Shown here one piece after another: positions 11,726-21,387 of a DNA stretch of 64,000 bases. Within the stretch, counting starts at the first letter, position 1. Each line of letters starts with the position of its first letter. The DNA lies in assembly GCF_024713975.1 (NCBI RefSeq), contig NC_091111.1, forward strand, positions 2,851,001-2,915,000. The letters are read 5' to 3'. A program made the position numbers and the translations under genes. The notes beneath the pieces are model-generated. The model made no database searches. It was not told the origin of the DNA and saw nothing but the letters and a program-made list of their open reading frames with translations. Source of the stretch: Paralichthys olivaceus. Lineage: Eukaryota > Chordata > Actinopteri > Pleuronectiformes > Paralichthyidae.

Positions 11726-12633
11726 GAGCACTTTATTAGGAACAACTGTACAGCTGCTTATTCATGCAAGTATCCAATCATCTTTATCAGCTTCAATTAA
11801 TGTTCACAGAACATCAGAATGGAAAAAATGTGAGTGATGTTGTCAGGTAGGCTGGTTTGTATTTCTCCACCAATCTCCTAAGATTTTCCCAAATAACAGA
11901 TCCTAGAGATTTTGAATGGAAAACAAAAAGACAGAAAAAAACCGATCCAGTGAGCAGCAGTTTTGTGTTGATAAGAAATGCTACGGTAAATGGAGCAACG
12001 CTTGCAAGTAGTTCAGGCAGCCAACTCGAGCTCCGCTGCTCCAATCATGTGAAATACCTCACTCTCCACAATCGACTTTATTACACACCCACCCTTTAAG
12101 CCAGTCTATTTAAGCGATGAAAATTTCCCATCACTCCCCTTGCTAGCCCCCACTCCTGTGTCTGAATTGCTACCCGTTGCTTCAGCCCCTCCACCACCCC
12201 ACCATCCACCTGTAGGTCCCGAGGGGGGGTTATAAATATTTGCTCATTACTCCCATCATATCTATGTAATCATATCTGGGGGGGGGGTGATTAAGTTGGA
12301 GCTTAATCACCTAAGCCTGGATGCATAAGACTAACATCTTCTACTGTTGCAATAAACATTTGAATGTGAGTTTTCTGACTGAACTCAGATAAACATTTTT
12401 TTACAACATTGCGAAAAAAAAATGAGAAAAGGGTCACATGACCACCTCATACCTTGAGGTGAATGGATGGCAACAGTAGAGACGTCAGGTTCCACTCAGC
12501 CAAGAACAGACATGTGAGGCTGCAGACTCACCAACAGTGAATGATTGAAAATGTAGCCCGGCAGGACAAATCTGTATTTCTGTCGAAGGTTGTACCCCTC
12601 CCTGAATAGGCAGGTGTTCCTAATAAAGTGCTC
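11726..12633 (+). mobile_element. Tc1/mariner transposon remnant
   Basis: An 18-bp inverted repeat marks the ends: GAGCACTTTATTAGGAAC at 11726-11743 and its exact complement at 12616-12633. Between them are pieces I recognise from a common vertebrate Tc1-like transposase gene, in order: 'cagaacatcagaatgg', 'aaaccgatccagtgagc', then 'gttccactcagccaagaac' and 'tgaggctgcagactcacca'. The downstream half of the transposase is missing and the remainder is heavily decayed, so it cannot move by itself. The body is split by an inserted segment at about 12074-12416. Confidence 0.7.
12074..12416. other. Unidentified insertion inside the Tc1/mariner remnant
   Basis: Sequence resembling the transposase gene stops near 12073 ('cactctccacaatcg') and resumes near 12417 ('tgagaaaagg'). 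The intervening 340 bp has no counterpart in the element as I remember it. It holds a 10-base G run near 12280 and ends in A/T-rich sequence with AATAAA at about 12351. It could be another mobile element, but I see no clear terminal repeats or target duplication. Confidence 0.45.
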
Positions 12634-13451
12634 TCCAGTACATAGTAGAGACAGATTTATTATGACAAGATGGAGCAGGAAATTCATGCCTGTGGCTGAT
12701 TGCTATTGAACAGCACAGTTGCCACCTCCCTGCCATGGTGTTGTTACAGGAGAAAAGTAATGCAACACAGTATCCAGGCATCCACACTCTGAATAATGTC
12801 AAACTGCTTCAGTCCACTTCTTAAACACACTGAAACATGCAAACATTTCATGATTGTTTTCATTTTGAAAAAATAATCCGCTTATCTCTGTCTGTCATAT
12901 CTGTCATCTCCCACTGTTGTATGCAGAAATCAAGCGGGGCCACCTCCAGTTAAGAAACAAGTAATCCGCTTACACCTTCTGCATGCAGACAGACGTAACG
13001 TGAGCATCACATTAGCCGAACAGCAGCTCCAGTAATCCATGTGTGTCTACACTGGAGCCGTTCAGGAACAGCAGGGAGCTGGAGGTCGCCCACATTTTGG
13101 GAGCACTCAGAGGCCATTACACAGTTTCTCTACTCACACAGGTGACACAGCAAAATAAACTTGAAGAGTATAAAAATGTATTGGGCTGCGTTTAAACAAG
13201 GCACAAACTGGCAGATCTTGACTAGACATCACTTCAGAATCCAGCTGACTGATCGTAGGAGGAAAAGTTAGCAGACGTTTAGGGATATGACAAGATTATT
13301 ACACAAGATCACAGCTGAAAAACAACAATATTTTATTTTTAAGATATTTTGAGCGATCAGCATGTCCCCTCCAAGTCTAACCTGCTTCAGGTCCAGTAGA
13401 ATGCTTGTCTAATCTGCCTTTTGTTTGTAAAGGGTGGTAGGTTGAATTTGC
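12634..13451. other. Non-coding sequence, no feature recognised
   Basis: No recognisable exon or repeat. This is the unique flank left of the MITE that borders the gene array. Confidence 0.45.
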
Positions 13452-13841
13452 TTAAAGGTTCAGTGTGTAGAATTTTGTGATATCTTGTGGTGAAGTGTCA
13501 TGTTGCAGCTGAACACCCCTCACCTCACCCTCCCCTCCCGAACATTAAAAATAACCTTTGGTAGCCTTCAGTTGTAATACAAACTCACTGGCTGTTTAGA
13601 TTGTCTAGTTTGGACAACTGTAAAAAACATGGTGGCCTCCGGAGAGAGGACACCCCCCGATGTAAATATAAAGTATTGAAATCTACTTTATTTAAATATA
13701 AAGGGCCTTTTTTGGGTAAAGAAAATTACAATTCAAACAATTTAGATGAAATGAACCAGTCCAAACATCATGAAGATTATTCTAGATTGAATTTCTGCCA
13801 ATAGATCCCTTTCACCTAAATCTTACACACTGGACCTTTAA
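13452..13841. mobile_element. TTAA-flanked non-autonomous DNA transposon (MITE)
   Basis: The left end reads TTAA-AGGTTCAGTGTGTAG and the right end is the near inverse complement, CTTACACACTGGACCT-TTAA, so inverted ends of about 25 bp are bounded on both sides by TTAA. TTAA target duplication is the hallmark of piggyBac-type transposons, so this is probably a piggyBac-like MITE. It has no transposase gene. Its right-hand TTAA overlaps the first base of array unit 1, and a fragment of the same family lies after every array gene. Confidence 0.75.
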
Positions 13842-14169
13842 CAGTAATTACAATAATAAATATACATTTATAAAAACATTGAATTAAATTTTTAAATTAT
13901 TATATACATTATCTCAACAATTCCCACAATGAACAGCTCTGACGACTCGGAAATGAAAAAAAAACACTGCTCATGAACTGGAAGAAAGAACCAAACTCAA
14001 CGTGAACGACATCTGCCTTGACCAGTCGGTGACTGGAGAAAAATGGGGGGGGAGGAGAGATGGATGGAAAAGACGAGAGAGAGAAAGAGAATAGTAGATG
14101 CAAATATGTTATTAATGACAGCAGCAAAAATGTATATAATAATTATGATGATGATGACATTATTGTTGT

Positions 14170-14265
14170 CTTTCATGTTTATTTTCTTGTTTTTATTTGG
14201 CCTCTTAGTGAAGGACTTTGTTACAACTGTTTTCAAAGGTGCTTTATGAATAAAGTGATTATATT
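14170..14265 (+). repeat. Retroposon 3'-tail relic within the array unit
   Basis: The sequence 'tttcatgtttattttcttg' leading to 'caaaggtgctttatgaataaag' matches the usual 3' end of fish LINE/SINE retroposons (gtgctatataaataaag). It recurs in every unit (about 17575-17671, 20955-21050, 24312-24407), so it predates the amplification. Confidence 0.5.
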
Positions 14266-14414
14266 TACATGTCAAATTCATGTTGCAGTCAACCCTACAT
14301 GTCTCTACACTTTGCAAAGAAACGCAATATCTTCCAACTGCTTTTGACAAAAGCACTTCATAGAGTGTGAACTTGTTTCAGTCCAGTTCAGATCAAAGCC
14401 AGAACAGATCATAG

Positions 14415-14436
14415 CCAATTAACTTCTATATAAAGG
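14415..14436 (+). promoter_or_regulatory. CCAAT box and TATA box, gene copy 1
   Basis: CCAAT at 14415-14419 is followed by TATATAAAGG at 14427-14436. Transcription would be expected to start about 25-30 bp downstream, near 14458-14465, giving a leader of about 140 nt before the ATG at 14603. Two upstream ATGs (14480 and 14491) open short frames of 9 and about 39 codons; the second overlaps the main start, so translation may be damped. Spacing of promoter, leader and exon is preserved in all four units. Confidence 0.6.
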
Positions 14437-14602
14437 AGAAACATTTCTCAGCAGAATCAGACTCCAGGACCATTAGTAGATGACAGCTGCATGCGAATCC
14501 TCTCTTTGACAACGTCCCAAAACCGCCAAAGACAACTGTCAGTAGACCAGCGCTTCACGGAAAAAATACTTTGTTACATTGGATCACCTGCGTTTATCCA
14601 AC

Positions 14603-15928
14603 ATGAATAAGAATTGCTCTAGAAACAAAGTAAGTTTTGTTTTCAGCTGGAGAGACTTCAGGTTAAACTGTACTTTTATACCTCATGAAGAAACAATTAT
14701 CTTTTATTTCTTCATCTTACTTTACAGTAGTTTTGCAGACTTTAAAAGCAGACATGTGTAAATGACTAAAATGTATTAATAATCTTTCTGAATATATCTG
14801 AACTGAGGATGGGAGTGTGTTTTTACCTGTTGCATGTTTATTTGTGTCTTTCAGTCAAAGGCTCAGCTGACTGCAGAAAACACTGCTCTGTATTCAGAAA
14901 ACACTGCACTGAAAGAGCAGGCTGCAGAAAATGCTGTTATGGCTGCAGAACACACTGCTCTGCAAAAGAAGGCTGCAAAGTTTGAAGAGAGAGCTGCAGT
15001 GTACAGTATTCTGAGAAGGAAGGTGGATGATAATAATGCAGCTCTGACTGAAGAAAACACAGCTCTGAGGAAGGAGGCAGCACAAAACACTGCTCTGGCT
15101 GCAGAAATCACTGCTCTGGCTGAAGAAATCACTGCTCTGGCTGAAGAAATCACTGCTCTGGCTGCAGAAAACACTGCACTGAAAGAGCAGGCTGCAGAAA
15201 ATGCTATACTGAAAGAGCAGGCTGCAGAAAATGCAGCTCTTCCTGCAGAAATCACTGCTCTGGTTGCAGAAAACACTGCTTTGGCTACAGAAAACTCTGC
15301 TCTGGCTGTAGAAAATACTGCACTGAAAGAGCAGGCTGCAGAAAGTGCTGCTTTAGCTGCAGAAAACACTGCTCTGGTTGCAGAAAACACTGCTCTGGAT
15401 AAAGAAAACACTGCTCTGGCTGCAGAAAACACTGCACTGAAAGAGCAGGCTGCAAAGTTTGAAGAGAGAGCTGCAGTGTACAGTATTGTGAATGATAATA
15501 ATGCAGCTCTGACTGAAGAAAACACAGCTCTGAGGAAGGAGGCAGCACAAAACACTTCTCTGGCTTCAGAAATCACTGCTCTGGCAGAAGAAAACACTGC
15601 ACTGAAAAAGCAGGCTGCAGAAAATGCTAGACTGAAAGAGCAGGCTGCAAAAAATGCAGCTCTACCTGCAGAAATCACTACTCTGGTTGCAGAAAACACT
15701 GCTTTGGCTTCAGAAATCAGTGCTCTGGCAGAAGAAAACACTGCACTGAAAGAGCAGGCTGCAGAAAATCTGACGAAGGAGGCAACACAAAAGGCTGCAC
15801 CGTTACAGCAGGAAAAACTACATAGAGAAAGCAGGCTGCAGAAAATGCTGCTCTGGCTGCAGAAAAAACTGCATAGAGATAGCAGGCTGCAGAAAATGCT
15901 GCTATGGCTGCAGAAAAAACTGCAGTAA
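14603..15928 (+). CDS. Array gene copy 1: heptad-repeat coiled-coil protein, unknown family (366 aa, two exons)
   Basis: Exon 1 (14603-14629) encodes MNKNCSRNK and stops at a strong GTAAGT donor. The intron (14630-14854) ends in 'tttgtgtctttcag', and exon 2 (14855-15928) continues in phase 0. I chose this start over the in-exon ATG at 14834 because that ATG lies in the acceptor tract; the ATG at 14603 has A at -3 and a TATA box upstream. The protein is mostly 7-residue repeats such as AENTALA and EITALAE, with Leu at one core position and often Asn three residues before it, as in a dimeric leucine-zipper coiled coil. Ten-residue spacers (LKEQAAENAA type) interrupt the register. A block with KFEERAAVYSI occurs twice, 477 bp apart. 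The last 36 residues or so (two SRLQKMLLWLQKKL repeats) read the repeat DNA in a shifted frame. No signal peptide or membrane segment is evident, so it is probably cytosolic or nuclear. Function unknown; expression not shown. Confidence 0.65.
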
Positions 15929-15953
15929 AAAAGCAGTTGTATTATTTTGCCTT

Positions 15954-16060
15954 TTAAAGGTCCAATGTGTAGTATTTAGTGATATCTAGTGGTAAATTGT
16001 CATGCTGCAGCTGAATACTCACCTCTTTCTATTACTCACCTCTTTCTATACCTTCTCTGT
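15954..16060 (+). mobile_element. Fragment of the TTAA-type MITE in the 3' untranslated region
   Basis: TTAAAGGTCCAATGTGTAG and the following 'gatatctagtggtaaattgtcatgctgcagctgaa' region match the left part of the MITE at 13452-13841; the right half is missing. It begins 26 bp after the stop codon. The same fragment follows each gene copy (about 19360, 22718 and 26075). Confidence 0.7.
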
Positions 16061-16229
16061 TTCTACTCACAGCAAATTGTTCTTTTTCTCTTCATGCAAA
16101 TTTATCTTTAATAGCTGAAGATACTTCTTTTAGTTTAGGTTATGGTTTGTGACATATTGAATAAGATATTTTCTGTCTAAACTGCTTATGTTTAATTTCA
16201 GTGGAAAAAATTATCCAACACTTAATACA

Positions 16230-16235
16230 AATAAA
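16230..16235 (+). terminator. Poly(A) signal AATAAA, gene copy 1
   Basis: A canonical AATAAA lies 302 bp after the stop codon and is kept at the same place in every unit. T-rich sequence (ttttgttttatt) follows about 30 bp downstream, as expected of a cleavage/polyadenylation site. Confidence 0.5.
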
Positions 16236-16259
16236 AAACATTAGAGCAGAAACATGACT

Positions 16260-17246
16260 GAGAGAAATTTTGTTTTATTACAAAGTTCATTCAGGAAACT
16301 GAACACCCTTTCAACTAGTAGAAAATCATTTGAGAAATCATGTAAATGATGCACAGACTATGGTGAAGAAGAGATTTCTAAGTCAGAGGACGTGACCAAA
16401 CGGATTTAAATCTAAAGACAAACAAATGACACCGTAAAATCAATTAAAACATTGAATGTGTATTTAATGGTGGTCGCAACATACACCTCTTTCCCACCAG
16501 CATTATATTAAGTCCCCTGCTGTGTCATTTTTAACATGTCAGAAATGGGCCGGGAACTAATTTATCAAAAACCAACGCATCAGGAACCTTGCTGTCTTGC
16601 CAGTGTTGCTTCTTGCACGATACGAAGAAAAAAACACTGTTGTTTCTTGTTTCCAAGATATATAAAACAATTACTACACAAGCATTCCTGGTTATTTATA
16701 ATGTAATGCCTGGAAGTTCAATACATGTCTTAACGTTGTGCTGGAAAAGGTGCAGCATCAGAAGCTAGAAAGTGAGCAGAAAATGTTCAGAGCCATAAAA
16801 ACTTGTGTCTGTGTTTATGGGTGTGAGCATAGACTGTATATAACGAGGGTGTGAGTGTGTTTTCTTGACCAGTGGAAAAGAGGCTAGAGAGAATCTGGTA
16901 AAAACTGTTTATATTTAGCTGTAGACTGTTGAAATGATTGTATACCAAGAGACTGGTAAAAGCTGCAAACTGGATGACCAAATAGTTTTGGGTTCTCCCT
17001 GTTCCTGTAACACAGACCATTGAGTTTATTTTTTACAATACGTTTTATTCCAGGGTTTGTCCACTGAGTTTGTGTTGACAGTGATTGATCAACGTGAAAT
17101 GAAGAAGTGATCTGTCAGTGCAGGAAACTCGCTGCTCAGCTGTAATTCATGAACTTAAGACAATCAAAAGGTAAAAGAGAAACAGGACATTACCCAAAGT
17201 CTCATTTATTGTCTATTGTATAAAGTGAAGTAAAGGACTATTCTTG
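16260..17246. other. Array spacer between poly(A) signal and next unit
   Basis: About 1 kb with no coding signal. Short minus-strand frames here (for example 16787-17020) persist in all units only because the units are near-identical, and their length changes with the 28-bp segment. Corresponding spacers are 19660-20624, 23020-23982 and 26395-27385. Confidence 0.6.
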
Positions 17247-17820
17247 ACAGTAATTACAATAATAAATATACATTTATAAAAACATTGAATTCAATTTTTA
17301 AATTATTATATACATTATCTCAACAATTCCCACAATGAACAGCTCTGACGACTCGGAAATGGAAAAAAAACACTTCTCATGAACTGGAAGAAAGAACCAA
17401 ACTCAACGTGAACGACATCTGCCTTGACCAGTCGGTGACTGGAGAAAAATGGGGGGGGAGGAGAGATGGATGGAAAAGACGAGAGAGAGAAAGAGAATAG
17501 TAGATGCAAATATGTTATTAATGACAGCAGCAAAAATGTATATAATAATTATGATGATGATGACATTATTGTTGTCTTTCATGTTTATTTTCTTGTTTTT
17601 ATTTGGCCTCTTAGTGAAGGACTTTGTTACAACTGTTTTCAAAGGTGCTTTATGAATAAAGTGATTATATTTACATGTCAAATTCATGTTGCAGTCAACC
17701 CTACATGTCTCTACACTTTGCAAAGAAACGCAATATCTTCCAACTGCTTTCGACAAAAGCACTTCATAGAGTGTGAACTTGTTTCAGTCCAGTTCAGATC
17801 AAAGCCAGAACAGATCATAG

Positions 17821-17842
17821 CCAATTAACTTCTATATAAAGG
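17821..17842 (+). promoter_or_regulatory. CCAAT box and TATA box, gene copy 2
   Basis: CCAAT at 17821-17825 and TATATAAAGG at 17833-17842, identical to copy 1 in sequence and in distance to the ATG at 18009. Confidence 0.6.
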
Positions 17843-18008
17843 AGAAACATTTCTCAGCAGAATCAGACTCCAGGACCATTAGTAGATGACAGCTGCATGC
17901 GAATCCTCTCTTTGACAACGTCCCCAAACCGCCAAAGACAACTGTCAGTAGACCAGCGCTTCACGGAAAAAATACTTTGTTACATTGGATCACCTGCGTT
18001 TATCCAAC

Positions 18009-19334
18009 ATGAATAAGAATTGCTCTAGAAACAAAGTAAGTTTTGTTTTCAGCTGGAGAGACTTCAGGTTAAACTGTACTTTTATACCTCATGAAGAAAC
18101 AATTATCTTTTATTTCTTCATCTTACTTTACAGTAGTTTTGCAGACTTTAAAAGCAGACATGTGTAAATGACTAAAGTGTATTAATAATCGTTCTGAATA
18201 TATCTGAACTGAGGATGGGAGTGTGTTTTTACCTGTTGCATGTTTATTTGTGTCTTTCAGTCAAAGGCTCAGCTGACTGCAGAAAACACTGCTCTGTATT
18301 CAGAAAACACTGCACTGAAAGAGCAGGCTGCAGAAAATGCTGCTATGGCTGCAGAACACACTGCTCTGCAAAAGAAGGCTGCAAAGTTTGAAGAGAGAGC
18401 TGCAGTGTACAGTATTCTGAGAAGGAAGGTGGATGATAATAATGCAGCTCTGACTGAAGAAAACACAGCTCTGAGGAAGGAGGCAGCACAAAACACTGCT
18501 CTGGCTGCAGAATTCACTGCTCTGGCTGAAGAAATCACTGCTCTGGCTGAAGAAATCACTGCTCTGGCTGCAGAAAACACTGCACTGAAAGAGCAGGCTG
18601 CAGAAAATGCTACACTGAAAGAGCAGGCTGCAGAAAATGCAGCTCTTCCTGCAGAAATCACTGCTCTGGTTGCAGAAAACACTGCTTTGGCTACAGAAAA
18701 CTCTGCTCTGGCTGTAGAAAATACTGCACTGAAAGAGCAGGCTGCAGAAAGTGCTGCTTTAGCTGCAGAAAACACTGCTCTGGTTGCAGAAAACACTGCT
18801 CTGGATAAAGAAAACACTGCTCTGGCTGCAGAAAACACTGCACTGAAAGAGCAGGCTGCAAAGTTTGAAGAGAGAGCTGCAGTGTACAGTATTGTGAATG
18901 ATAATAATGCAGCTCTGACTGAAGAAAACACAGCTCTGAGGAAGGAGGCAGCACAAAACACTTCTCTGGCTTCAGAAATCACTGCTCTGCCAGAAGAAAA
19001 CACTGCACTGAAAAAGCAGGCTGCAGAAAATGCTAGACTGAAAGAGCAGGCTGCAAAAAATGCAGCTCTACCTGCAGAAATCACTACTCTGGTTGCAGAA
19101 AACACTGCTTTGGCTTCAGAAATCAGTGCTCTGACTGAAGAAAACACTGCACTGAAAGAGCAGGCTGCAGAAAATCTGACGAAGGAGGCAACACAAAAGG
19201 CTGCACCGTTACAGCAGGAAAAACTACATAGAGAAAGCAGGCTGCAGAAAATGCTGCTCTGGCTGCAGAAAAAACTGCATAGAGATAGCAGGCTGCAGAA
19301 AATGCTGCTATGGCTGCAGAAAAAACTGCAGTAA
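18009..19334 (+). CDS. Array gene copy 2: heptad-repeat coiled-coil protein (366 aa, two exons)
   Basis: Exon 1 is 18009-18035, the intron is 18036-18260 (GTAAGT...TTTCAG) and exon 2 is 18261-19334. The protein has the same length and layout as copy 1 and differs at five positions in exon 2: Val to Ala before MAAEHTAL, Ile to Phe in EITALAE, Ile to Thr in ENAILKEQ, and Ala to Pro and Ala to Thr in two later heptads. All five changed codons alter the amino acid and I found no silent change against copy 1. The Ala-to-Pro change (residues LPEEN) would locally disturb a helix. Reading frame, splice sites and the shifted-frame C-terminal tail are intact. Function unknown. Confidence 0.65.
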
Positions 19335-19635
19335 AAAAGCAGTTGTATTATTTTGCCTTTTAAAGGTCCAATGTGTAGTATTTAGTGATATCTAGTGGTA
19401 AATTGTCATGCTGCAGCTGAATACTCACCTCTTTCTATTACTCACCTCTTTCTATACCTTCTCTGTTTCTACTCACAGCAAATTGTTCTTTTTCTCTTCA
19501 TGCAAATTTATCTTTAATAGCTGAAGATACTTCTTTTAGTTTAGGTTATGGTTTGTGACATATTGAATAAGATATTTTCTGTCTAAACTGCTTATGTTTA
19601 ATTTCAGTGGAAAAAATTATCCAACACTTGATACA

Positions 19636-19641
19636 AATAAA
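19636..19641 (+). terminator. Poly(A) signal AATAAA, gene copy 2
   Basis: AATAAA in the same position relative to the stop codon as in copy 1. Confidence 0.5.
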
Positions 19642-21199
19642 GAACATTAGAGCAGAAACATGACTAAGAGAAATTTTGTTTTATTACAAAGTTCATTCAG
19701 GAAACTGAACACCCTGTCAACTAGTAGAAAATCATTTGAGAAATCATGTAAATGATGCACAGACTATGGTGAAGAAGAGATTTCTGAGTCAGAGGACGTG
19801 ACCAAACGGATTTAAATCTAAAGACAAACAAATGACACCGTAAAATCAATTAAAACATTGAATGTGTATTTAATGGTGGTCGCAACATACACCTCTTTCC
19901 CACCAGCATTATATTAAGTCCCCTGCTGTGTCATTTTTAACATGTCAGAAATGGGCCGGGAACCAATTTATCAAAAACCAACGCATCAGGAACCTTGCTG
20001 TCTTGCCAGTGTTGCTTCTTGCACGATACGAAGAAAAAAACACTGTTGTTTCTTGTTTCCAAGATATATAAAACAATTAGTACACAAGCATTCCTGGTTA
20101 TTTATAACGCAATGCCTGGAAGTTCAATACATGTCTTGACGTTGTGCTGGAAAAGGTGCAGCATCAGAAGCTAGAAAGTGAGCAGAAAATGTTCAGAGCC
20201 ATAAAAACTTGTGTCTGTGTTTATGGGTGTGAGTGTGTTTTCTTGACCAGTGGAAAAGAGGCTAGAGAGAATCTGGTAAAAACTGTTTATATTTAGCTGT
20301 AGACTGTTGAAATGATTGTATACCAAGAGACTGGTAAAAGCTGCAAACTGGATGACCAAATAGTTTTGGGTTCTCCCTGTTCCTGTAACACAGACCATTG
20401 AGTTTATTTTTTACAATACGTTTTATTCCAGGGTTTGTCCACTGAGTTTGTGTTGACAGTGATTGATCAACGTGAAATGAAGAAGTGATCTGTCAGTGCA
20501 GGAAACTCGCTGCTCAGCTGTAATTCATGAACTTAAGACAATCAAAAGGTAAAAGAGAAACAGGACATTACCCAAAGTCTCATTTATTGTCTATTGTATA
20601 AAGTGAAGTAAAGGACTATTCTTGACAGTAATTACAATAATAAATATACATTTATAAAAACATTGAATTCAATTTTTAAATTATTATATACATTATCTCA
20701 ACAATTCCCACAATGAACAGCTCTGACGACTCGGAAATGAAAAAAAAACACTTCTCATGAACTGGAAGAAAGAACCAAACTCAACGTGGACGACATCTGC
20801 CTTGACCAGTCGGTGACTGGAGAAAAATGGGGGGGGGGGGAGAGATGGATAGAAAAGACGAGAGAGAGAAAGAGAATAATAGATGCAAATATGTTATTAA
20901 TGACAGCAGCAAAAATGTATATAATAATTATGATGATGATGACATTATTGTTGTCTTTCATGTTTATTGTCTTGTTTTTATTTGGCCTCTTAGTGAAGGA
21001 CTTTGTTACAACTGTTTTCAAAGGTGCTTTATGAATAAAGTGATTATATTTACATGTCAAATTCATGTTGCAGTCAACCCTACATGTCTCTACACTTTGC
21101 AAAGAAACGCAATATCTTCCAACTGCTTTTGACAAAAGCACTTCATAGAGTGTGAACTTGTTTCAGTCCAGTTCAGATCAAAGCCAGAACAGATCATAG

Positions 21200-21221
21200 C
21201 CAATTAACTTCTATATAAAGG
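21200..21221 (+). promoter_or_regulatory. CCAAT box and TATA box, gene copy 3
   Basis: CCAAT at 21200-21204 and TATATAAAGG at 21212-21221, unchanged from copy 1. Confidence 0.6.
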
Positions 21222-21387
21222 AGAAACATTTCTCAGCAGAATCAGACTCCAGGACCATTAGTAGATGACAGCTGCATGCGAATCCTCTCTTTGACAACGT
21301 CCCCAAACCGCCAAAGACAACTGTCAGTAGACCAGCGCTTCACGGAAAAAATACTTTGTTACATTGGATCACCTGCGTTTATCCAAC

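Larger units (their letters stand above)
13841..17246 (+). repeat. Tandem array unit 1 (3406 bp)
   Basis: First of four head-to-tail units. It begins at ACAGTAATTACAATAATAAA and runs to the base before the same sequence recurs at 17247. From 5' to 3' it contains a spacer, a retroposon-tail relic (about 14170-14265), promoter, two-exon gene, MITE fragment (about 15954-16060), poly(A) signal and a spacer of about 1 kb. It carries the 28-bp segment 16827-16854 that units 2 and 3 lack. Confidence 0.97.
17247..20624 (+). repeat. Tandem array unit 2 (3378 bp)
   Basis: Same layout as unit 1. It is 28 bp shorter because the segment found at 16827-16854 in unit 1 is missing. Its 5' half resembles unit 1 and its 3' spacer resembles unit 3. 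Confidence 0.97.

Noticed and set aside
13997-14356. 119-codon minus and 68/95-codon plus frames in the array spacer
   Set aside because: Mutually overlapping, low-complexity (Ile or Asp/Met runs from gatgatgat), and present in each unit only because the units are near-identical.
14579-14761. 60-codon frame starting at TTG
   Set aside because: The TTG start is implausible in a vertebrate. The real ATG is at 14603 and a strong splice donor cuts the frame at 14629.
14834-14854. ATG at 14834 as the start of the long exon
   Set aside because: These 21 bases are the pyrimidine-rich splice acceptor (ttgtgtctttcag), so they are intron sequence when exon 1 is joined.
14863-15741. Minus-strand 292-codon frame as a gene
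   Set aside because: It lies wholly opposite the repeat-coding exon, has no promoter or splice signals of its own, and arises because the 21-bp unit lacks stops in that frame.
14855-15928. CRISPR-like array of 21-bp repeats
   Set aside because: The repeats are contiguous with no unique spacers, encode protein and lie in vertebrate DNA.
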